Assembly (NCBI GenBank): GCA_021292105.1
Contig: CM037865.1
Coordinates: forward strand, 70,360,356-70,424,355
Length of the DNA: 64,000 bases
Reading direction: 5' to 3'
DNA from: Anadara kagoshimensis
Lineage: Eukaryota; Mollusca; Bivalvia; Arcoida; Arcidae
Part shown: positions 56,430 through 64,000 of the stretch, piece by piece
How the letters are laid out: every line of letters starts with the position of its first letter
How positions within the stretch are numbered: position 1 is the stretch's first letter
Notes under the pieces: generated by a model
What the model was told of the DNA's origin: nothing
What the model saw: only the letters and a program-made list of their open reading frames with translations
The model's database searches: none
Program-made: the position numbers and the translations under genes

Positions 56430-58198
56430 TGGAAACCAGAAAGGTCATGATCAATACATGGATGAAGTCATAAGCCGTAATCCATCCGATAATCCCAAGA
56501 AACTGTGGACTTATTTGAAGGCTAAAAAACAAGGCTCTTCTGGTGTTGCCCCACTGAAACACACAGATGGATTTACATACAGTGATAGACAGACCAAAGC
56601 TGAAATCCTTAACAATCAGTTTCAGTCAGTGTATACACAAAAGAAGACCTATCAAACCAACCAGACAAAACGAGAGAGTCCATACACCAGCATGGCAGAT
56701 ATTATAGTTGACCCAAGAGGCTTCCACAAGCTACTTACCTCGCTTAAACCACACAAAGCAACTGGTCCAAATAAAGTGCTAGCACAGTTCCTAAGGAATT
56801 TGTACTGGAACTCAACCCTCTGCTGACAAGTATTTTCCAGCTTTCCCTAGACCATGGTCAAATTTCGGATGAATGGAGAAAGGCATCGATTGTACCACTG
56901 TACAAGAAGGGTGACAAACACCAGGCCTCCAACTACTGTCCCGTATCCTTAACATCCATTACATGCAAGGTTCTGGAACATATAGTGCATAGCAATATCA
57001 TGGACCACTATGACAACCACAATATCCTAGCTGACCAACAACATAGATTTAGATCCAGACGATCAACAGGAACACGGCTTATCATCACCATACATGAAAT
57101 AGCCAAAAGCCTTAACTTTGGGGGACAAGTTGATGTGATATTACTGGACTTTTCCAAGGCGTTCGACAAAGTTCCACATCAACGTTTACTACAGAAACTA
57201 GATTATTATGGCATGACAGGAACTATCAACAAGTGGATCCGGGACTTTCTCGCCTGTAGATCTCAAGTAGTCACACTTGAAGGCACCGCCTCAAGCACAG
57301 CAGACGTCATATCTGGGGTTCCACAAGGGACAGTGCTAGGCCCATTACTTTTCCTGACCTTCATTAATGATATGCCTGAAGTAACAGACTCAGGTGTACG
57401 CCTATTTGCAGATGGTTCACTTCTTTTCCGTAAGATCAACAGTCCTTCAGACTCACAGACCCTCCAAAAGGACCTAACAGCTCTTGAAAACTGGGAACAC
57501 ACTTGGCAGGTGGCTTTTCATCCAGAGAAATGCAAAGTTTTACATATTTCCAACAAAAAGACTCCTCTCATCAACAAGTACAGACTTCATGACCACATAC
57601 TCAACAGGGAAGATAACAGCAAATATCTTGGTGTGACCATCAGCAAAGATCTGTGATGGGATAGACATATTTTAAACATCACTAAAAAAGCCAGTCGTTC
57701 ACTAGGTTTTATTCAAAGAAATCTGAGAGGCTGCAAACCATCTGCAAAATCATCTGCTTACCAGGCTATTGTAAGACCAACTCTGGAATACCCCTCCACA
57801 ATATGGGATCCATACACCAAGAAACATGTCACCTTAATAGAAAAAGTCCAAAGAAGAGCAGCACGTTTGGTCTGTAATATCTACAAAGATTACACAACTG
57901 GCAGTGTATCCAGTCTGCTTAACAACCTAGGCTGGGAAACATTACAACACAGGTGAAGTAAAAGCAGGCTTTCCATGATGTACCAGATCAGCCATGGATT
58001 GGTGGAAATTGCTGATAGAAAAACTAGAGGCTCTCATACAAACAGTTGGAGAATGCTAAAAAAAACTCTTTCTTCCCACGAACCATGCGACAGTGGAACT
58101 GCCTCCCATTAACAACAGCAACAGCAACTTCATTAGAAGAATTTAGGGTCATACTGGACAGGCTACCAGTTGACCACAAGGCCTTCCTCCACCAGTGA
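56430..58198 (+). pseudogene. Dead jockey/CR1-like LINE, reverse transcriptase region
   Basis: 5'-truncated non-LTR retrotransposon pol. Block 1 (56430-56800) has PKKLWTYLKAKKQGSS and the LKPHKATGPNKV motif. A frameshift follows near 56795. Block 2 has EWRKASIVPLYKKGD, ADQQHRFRSRRSTGT, LLDFSKAFDKVPHQRLLQKL, SGVPQGTVLGPLLFLTFIND and the catalytic box as LFADGSLLF, where FADD is expected. YLGVTISKDL is followed by an in-frame TGA (57654-57656), then KKASRSLGFIQRNLRGC and a second TGA (57954-57956). A further shift near the A run at about 58060 leads to SFFPRTMRQWNCLP and the natural end HKAFLHQ then TGA (58196-58198). The endonuclease domain is absent. It cannot be active. Confidence 0.93.
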
Positions 58199-59484
58199 CA
58201 CAGTCATTACATTTATGTTTTTAATTGTAAATATGCCTAAGAAGGTTTTTAGTTGTCTTGCCATGCGCTGGAGTACTTACACTCATTGATGATGCCTACT
58301 CCTGTGTAAGTTATACCTAATTTTACATCATTATGTCTCTTCATGTGGAAACAATTCTTTATGGTAAAGATTTAAAGTTTGCTCATGTTGTATAAATTTT
58401 GCTCAGTTATTAGGTTTTCTGCTGTTGAATATTGTAATACAAACTAATATTATGCTGGTGACATAACAAAATGTTTTGATAACAGACCACACAGATGTGT
58501 AAATTGTTAGAAGTGTTATATCCAATGAGATCAGGTGTAATTACAGAACTTGACAGTTTTTCTCCTTGCGTTTCTGATAATTCCAATAAAAGTGAGTTTT
58601 TTGGCTTTTAGATAAACTTGCAAGGTTTTGACATCTCTTTCATGTAACTGATTTTATTATGCAGCAGATTCATTATAATATTAAATTTCACATGAATTCA
58701 TGTGTTTAGCAACACCTATAATTAACATCTCTAAAACTACTGAGCATATTTCAATGAAACTAATGATCAGATTGATTGCAGTAGCAATCGAAAGTAGGTC
58801 ACTGGGTCACAGTTGCTTTACAGAAGCAATCGGAAGTAGGTCACTGGGTCACAGTTGCTCAATCGTCTTACAAAATCTTCTTTTTATAGTGGATAATTGT
58901 AGATAAAATCTGGTGTGATATTTAGACATTGTTTTGCTAAATTATTTTACGTCTTAGCTACATGTAAAGATTTTGCAGTCCCTGGGTTTTTTAGTTTTGA
59001 TGTTTCTTAAAATTTCTTTCAAAGTGGGGTCGAGGTCAAGGTCAAAATCATGACCTAGGATTTATAATTATAACAATAAGTGTTTTTGTTACTTTTGTGA
59101 CCTTTTTTAAGGATATTTAAATACAGATTTGAATTTCTGATATCTATTTAATAAGCACTTTTGACTTTTTGATTAAATTTTGTAAAAAAAAAAAAATCAA
59201 CACATTAGCATATTGTGATGTTTCTGGTTGATAACTTGATATGTAAATTTATTGAGACCATGATAAAACTTGGTTTTTGTGTTGATTATTTAAGAACTAT
59301 CATGTTTTATAACAAAATCACATCTGTCTGTGTAACAGAGAATCCCTATATTTTAATCAACTCACAGTGTTTTACATCTAAATTTACATATACAGTTTCA
59401 ATTGTTTTAAATTTTATATTCCAACAACAATTAACTCTATACTGTGTGTGTTTTACATCTATATCACAAATGTGGGACTGTAGG
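58199..59484. other. Noncoding stretch, possibly starting with the LINE 3' UTR
   Basis: GCTGGAGTACTTACACTC at about 58269-58286 may be LINE 3' UTR. The stretch includes a 42-base tandem duplication at 58783-58859. No gene. Confidence 0.4.
58783..58859. repeat. 42-base tandem duplication
   Basis: AGCAATCGAAAGTAGGTCAC, TGGGTCACAGTTGCT at 58783 is repeated from 58825 with one A/G difference. Confidence 0.9.
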
Positions 59485-59590
59485 CAGGTCAAACCTGTAT
59501 TAAAGATTGCCTCTTTATAAAGACCACCTGCTTATTAAGGCCAATAAAGTTTTATCCAAATTGCTAATTTATTCTTCCTTTGAATCTGTA
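59485..59590 (+). mobile_element. TACAGTC MITE, left part, interrupted
   Basis: GTCAAACCTGTATTAAAG, CCTCTTTATAAAGACCACCT, GCTTATTAAGGCCAATAAAG and TTTTATCCAAATTGCT match the left half of 41263-41436. The right half is replaced by the foldback unit at 59615-59771. Confidence 0.7.
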
Positions 59591-59614
59591 TTTACCCAAA
59601 AGAAGCACCTGAAG

Positions 59615-59771
59615 CACCCTAAGACATTAATCAAAGTTGCAAGCCTATGCAAAATACAGTCAATCCTGCCTACTAAGGCCACTTTTACTGGTTTTTTTGG
59701 GTGGTCTTTATAGATAGGTTTGACTGTATTTTGCATGATAGAGGTGCAACTTTGTTTAATGTCTTTGGGTG
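59615..59771. mobile_element. Foldback unit containing a shortened TACAGTC MITE
   Basis: The core (59655-59728) runs from TACAGTCAATCCTGCCTACT to TAGATAGGTTTGACTGTA. The complementarity extends outward through TGCAAAA/TTTTGCA and CACCCTAAGACATTAATCAA/GTTTAATGTCTTTGGGTG, giving arms of about 75 bases in all. Confidence 0.8.
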
Positions 59772-59847
59772 TCTCAGAGGTGGGTTTGCACACCTATGGT
59801 GAAAATGAAACACAATTTGGACTTTGGAGCATTTTAATGGAAATTTA

Positions 59848-60029
59848 TTCAGTCAAGCCTGTCTATAAAGGCCATCCAAAGGAGCCAGTAAAAGTGGCTT
59901 TTATGGGCAGATGACCCTGACATAGAGGTTCAAATAACATGAATAAATAGCAAATGGGGTGAAATTTACTGGCCTTAAAAAGCAGGTGGCTCTTATATAG
60001 AGGTGACCTTTAAGGCAGGTTTGACTGTA
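59848..60029 (-). mobile_element. TACAGTC MITE (full length, minus)
   Basis: TTCAGTCAAGCCTGTCTATA at the left and AAGGCAGGTTTGACTGTA at the right. The interior is the complement of the 41263 copy, with CCAAAGGAGCCAGTAAAAGT. Confidence 0.85.
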
Positions 60030-60097
60030 GTCAAATATGATGTTTTTTAGCTCTGTTAATTATTTGCACCACTCCATCCTGAACGGCATTATATAGA

Positions 60098-60470
60098 GGC
60101 TGCGGTGGTGTAATGGATAAGATGTCAGTCTTCCAATCCAGGGTCTCTGGCCCCTGTGAGTTTGAGTCCCACTCAGACCACATGTGGGAAAGTGAATTTT
60201 CCTTGCTGTTTGCCTTTACTGGTTCACCTGGTATCAGTATAATGAACTAGGGAAGTGGTACGCTTGTCTGCAGTGTATTGACTATGTGAGCTAGGATGTT
60301 AAGTCACCCTGAGTGCACGCTACTACAAGGCAGACCATACAACATACTCACACTTCACATGCATACACAAAATTTTTCATAGATTTATCTATTGAGATTA
60401 ATAAAATAGTTCTGACCGCGAATAGCTGAAAAATTGCTGATGCGACATTAAGCAACATTCAACCAACCTG
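60098..60470 (+). mobile_element. tRNA-derived SINE, family C
   Basis: Head GCTGCGGTGGTGTAATGGAT with box B GAGTTTGAGTCCC, a body with ACTAGGGAAGTGGTACGCTT, and the tail GCTGATGCGACATTAAGCAA then CATTCAACCAACC. The head and body differ from families A and B. The tail resembles theirs only in the final (G)CGACATTAAGCAAC-type words. Confidence 0.8.
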
Positions 60471-60479
60471 AATGTCGTT

Positions 60480-63187
60480 ACAGAAACGTTGTGTCACATG
60501 TTATATTTTCTACATACATGTATTGACTATAGTACAGAATGAATGTTACAATGAAACAAACCTACACATCATAAATAATTAATGAAGTATGTCTGCAAGC
60601 TGGCAACAATAGCATAAATTTATCATTTATCAACTGAAAAATAGTGATGATTTCAGCAAATTTGTTTTAATATTTTATAACTTGTGGATTTCATATTTTT
60701 TCATATTTTTTTTATTTTTTGTAAAATAAATAATTAAATCAAATCTTGGGAATACACTTTAATAACAGTTCTGTTTATGTGACATGGAAACAAATAATTC
60801 AGATTATTTTATAGTGATATTTTCTAGAATTAGATTTCTATTGGCACAAAGATTTTACAAAATAATCAATTAATTTGTCTCTTTTGCCAACTCTAATGAC
60901 AATTTTTTTTGCTCATTAAAAAAACCTGCCTTTTTAAAAAGCCAGTTAAATTTGGATAATTTGACTGTCGTAATACGAAATGGAGATATGCAACATATGA
61001 TAGATTTAATTTTGGCCGTTTTGTTTGGAATATACATTATCTGACCACCAAACTGGCGATATTGGATTATGATCCTACTTTCCGATGGGCATTTCTTTGA
61101 TTCCTTTCAGTTTAGGAATTTTTAAATCGTCTTCAGTTTTTGAGAAAGCTGACATAATTTTGCAAGTATATCTTTATTCCCTTGGTATCTTTAACAAGGA
61201 TGCTGCTAGGCAGAGCAAGATATGCTTGTTTAGATTTTTTGCCATTGAACTTGATAAAGATTACAATGATGGCAAAGTACAAAGGGACATCAGTATTTAA
61301 GTGGGATAGTGAGAAAGGGAAACAAAGACTAATGCTTTATTACATAGTATGTCCTGTTTTTGTTCAGTAGTGTGGGAGGAGCAGGCAAAATAGGGAATAA
61401 ATATTCAAAGCCAGAGATAAGGGGGAGGGGCAATTCTGAGAAATTTGCATAGAGTTATTTTTACATCTGGTGCACACAATGTCATATATCAGCCAAGTAT
61501 CGAAAAATAGTTTCAATGATGTTGGAGGAGTTGGCAGAAGAAACAATTATTGATTGACAGAAGAAAAACTAAAGCCTTTCCATAACATGTCCAGTTTCTA
61601 TGCATGAAAATGGTGTTTTTTATGTAAAATGCATTTATTACTATTGATAAAATTTGCAATATAAAATGTTAGTAGTCCTGTCCCTAAGTTAAAACTGTTT
61701 TAATATTTGTCTTCAGTTATGACAGCTAGTTTGCAATTACATGTAAATCAACTTGATTTTTTTCCTGATTTTCCTTCAACATTTAAATACAAATCCTTAT
61801 AGAACTGTAAAAATCTAACAACAGATAACCTTTTATATGTTTGTATGTATTAGCAGATTTCTACCCTGTTATCTACCCAGAAAGCTCTTATAAACATTTT
61901 GTTTATATTTCATTTTATTTAATCTGCAAAATTTAACCATCCGAACTTTAGAATATATTTACTTTACTAATAAATAGACAAACATATTTAAAAAAAGTAG
62001 TCCCGGTCCCCGGCCAAACATCGAATAATAAAACAACTGTCATAACAACATGTGCTTTATATATCTCATCATGAAACAAAATCATGACGAAAATTGTTAA
62101 AATTACTTTAAAAATATCATGCCATAGTTTCATTGTCGTGCCATGTGTTGATTGTTATTGTGTGTTTTTGGGTACTTACACCCCCACTGCCCTGGGGTAC
62201 ATTGTTTACTACAAATTGGTATATGATATTAACTCTATTTAAATCAATACCTATTCATATATATATGTAAATATAATTTGAGTGGTGTTTAATCACATAT
62301 TTGTACATAGGTAGGTTATGATGACGATATTATTTTTCTCAGTAAGTGACGTCACTACTAATATCGTGACTTAACTGGCTACACTTATTTATCAATAATA
62401 TTGTGTTTTTCACATATGCCAAAAACAAGAATAATTAACCTAGAATTCTGTTATTTAGAATTAAACGTTCACAGCCAATTTATATAATCCAGTTTATTTG
62501 GTGTTCAAGTTTTATGTTTGTAAAATAGTAAGATAGCGTTTCCAATGTTCAAAATTATAATATGGCACTGGTAAAACCCAGACATTAGTTTTTGAATACA
62601 TTTTGTAACGCATTTGAATAAATTGAAAACTAAACCAATAATTGCATGGCTTAACCAAGAGATCAATTATACAGAATATGTACGTTGTATTTAATTGGGT
62701 TCCGATTTAAACCGTTTTAGAGCCCAAAATTCTGGTCAGGATTAAAGCTCAATTTGTTAATTGTAATTTTTTTTTTGTTTCCATGGATACTTGATTAATC
62801 TGATGGTATAGTTATATTTGTTTGTTTATACCTGTTTATAATTATTTTCACTTTATTTCATTAAGATCCGTAAACAAAATGCCCTGGCTGGTGCTGTCTG
62901 CACTGTTAACTAAAACAATCACATCCTGTTCTAGGAAAGCGACAGGTATCAAGAGTAAACTGCTGGTAATTTTATCACAGCTTTCCAGAAATTGGGATTA
63001 TTTATTATTTCATTTCATTAATTGTATCATTATTCAATTCATTGAATATTCAATTTAGACCCAGTTGCTAAGACATTAGTTTACATGTTTTGTGACATCT
63101 AATGACCATGATGATTACAACTTGACCCTTTTGGAACAGAATGCAAGACATGTCTCAGATTAAGTGTTTATTATCTACACAACAAAT
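60480..63187. other. AT-rich noncoding stretch
   Basis: No supported gene. The ATG at 62879 opens a 60-codon frame starting MPWLVLSALLTKTITSCSRK, hydrophobic at the N-terminus and followed by a weak donor-like site (CAGGTATC), a very tentative first exon. ORFs at 61085-61370 have no recognisable domain. Confidence 0.3.
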
Positions 63188-63300
63188 CAAACACAAATAT
63201 ACCAGTAAATGTCCAAAAGCTTATCCCAAAAGCTAAATAAAAACTGGCATATTAAGTTAAACACACAGACTTCACCCAGGGAAGTGAAGCCAGTTGGGAT
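63188..63300 (-). mobile_element. Retroelement 3' end (copy 4), diverged
   Basis: One diverged 48-bp unit (CAAATATACCAGTAAATGTC) followed by GGCATATTAAGTTAAACACA and CAGGGAAGTGAAGCCAGTTG, matching the UTR order at 303-415. Confidence 0.7.
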
Positions 63301-63346
63301 GGATGTGATTGCACCTGCAATTCAGCAAAAATGTCTGTTATATAAT

Positions 63347-63400
63347 AAACCTCTCAATAAAGGTCACCTAGCTACCTTCATATAAAGACCAATAAAAGTA
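63347..63400 (+). mobile_element. TACAGTC MITE, left fragment
   Basis: CCTCTCAATAAAGGTCACCT and CATATAAAGACCAATAAAAG match the left part of the family. Ends missing. Confidence 0.45.
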
Positions 63401-63461
63401 AAAGGTAAAGGTAACTCAAATGCTGTTCACTTCGTGTGCCAGTTTCTAACAGGATGGATCA

Positions 63462-63755
63462 TAATGTTCAAACCATGGCCCAGTCTGACCAAGACTTAGA
63501 AATAGATAGTGACTGTTCTTTGGCCAAGCACTGGGCATTTAGACATGAATGTCACAGTGTCCTTCAGAAGAGACCTTAAAAACTGATGCCTCATGTCAAA
63601 GCAGGCTTGGCATGTTAAAGATTTCTTTCTGCATATTGCCCTGAGCGCACTGCAAAGGTAAAATTTTCTGTCACTTCCCCTATAGCTGGTGATGTTTCGA
63701 TAAAAGTGATCTATTTTTTACTGGAAAATAAAACTATTGAACAATCTAACAGGTT
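63462..63755 (+). mobile_element. tRNA-derived SINE, family A (copy 4), head decayed
   Basis: CAGTCTGACCAAGACTTAGA, TAGTGACTGTTCTTTGGCCA, AGGCTTGGCATGTTAAAGA and CCCCTATAGCTGGTGATGTT follow the family order. The tRNA head is barely recognisable. Confidence 0.8.
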
Positions 63756-64000
63756 GTATGTTTTATAAAGTCATTGTATATTGACTACAATTTGAGTGGT
63801 AAAAATACACACACTGTTTTATGACATTTATATATTTTACAAACTGATAAATTAAACTTCATTTTACAAATGTTTCTGATTCACATAATTTGTCATATTT
63901 CTTTTATTTTTTGAAACATTTCCAATAATAATTATAGTCTTTTGAATGATTTTGAATAAGTTTTTTAAATATTTTTAATGTGGCTTTCAAACAGTGCTTT

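Noticed and set aside
62879..63058. 60-codon ORF with a hydrophobic N-terminus, possible secreted first exon
   Set aside because: Too short and the donor site is weak; kept only as a remark.

Overview
The window reads as nuclear DNA of a bivalve mollusc (inferred). It is AT-rich, gene-poor and full of microsatellites, minisatellites, hairpin MITEs, tRNA-derived SINEs and decayed retroelements. It also carries a 3' UTR motif (GGCCGGGTGCTCC) of a kind I know from bivalve repeats, and Crypton-like tyrosine recombinase genes of the KIAA1958/DUF3504 type, which are abundant in molluscs. No bacterial or organellar gene organisation is present.

The one clearly intact gene is an uninterrupted 403-codon TENT5 (FAM46) non-canonical poly(A) polymerase at 14703-15914 (+). 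It has a plausible CCAAT/TATA promoter region upstream and an AT-rich, low-repeat tail of several kb that probably includes a long 3' UTR. A second, unidentified host gene is suggested by two exon-like pieces in matching phase (49049-49155 and 55957-56000, +). The intron between them would be full of repeats.

Layout: 0-2.3 kb, decayed reverse-transcriptase fragment, its 3' UTR and a small CT-rich element. 3.9-6.7 kb, 57-bp minisatellite, then a broken tyrosine recombinase gene between palindromes. 8.4-11.7 kb, GC-richer degenerate repeat, then a 2.4-kb array of a 48-bp unit ending in the same retroelement 3' UTR. 14.2-25 kb, TENT5 and its downstream tail. 25-45 kb, SINEs, minisatellites, MITEs and duplicated blocks. 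46-56 kb, hairpin MITE, 19-bp and 22-bp minisatellites, second recombinase fragment with palindromes, candidate exons. 56.4-58.2 kb, dead jockey/CR1-like LINE. 59-64 kb, nested MITEs, SINEs and a fourth copy of the 48-bp-unit retroelement.

The two most interesting observations are these. (1) Both tyrosine recombinase remnants have a three-part A-A'-A palindrome 5' of the gene and a large hairpin 3' of it, and within each element the two ends share a motif that differs between the elements. (2) One retroelement family has a 48-bp unit at its 3' end, present in 1, about 49, 8 and 1 copies at four 5'-truncated insertions, all on the minus strand.
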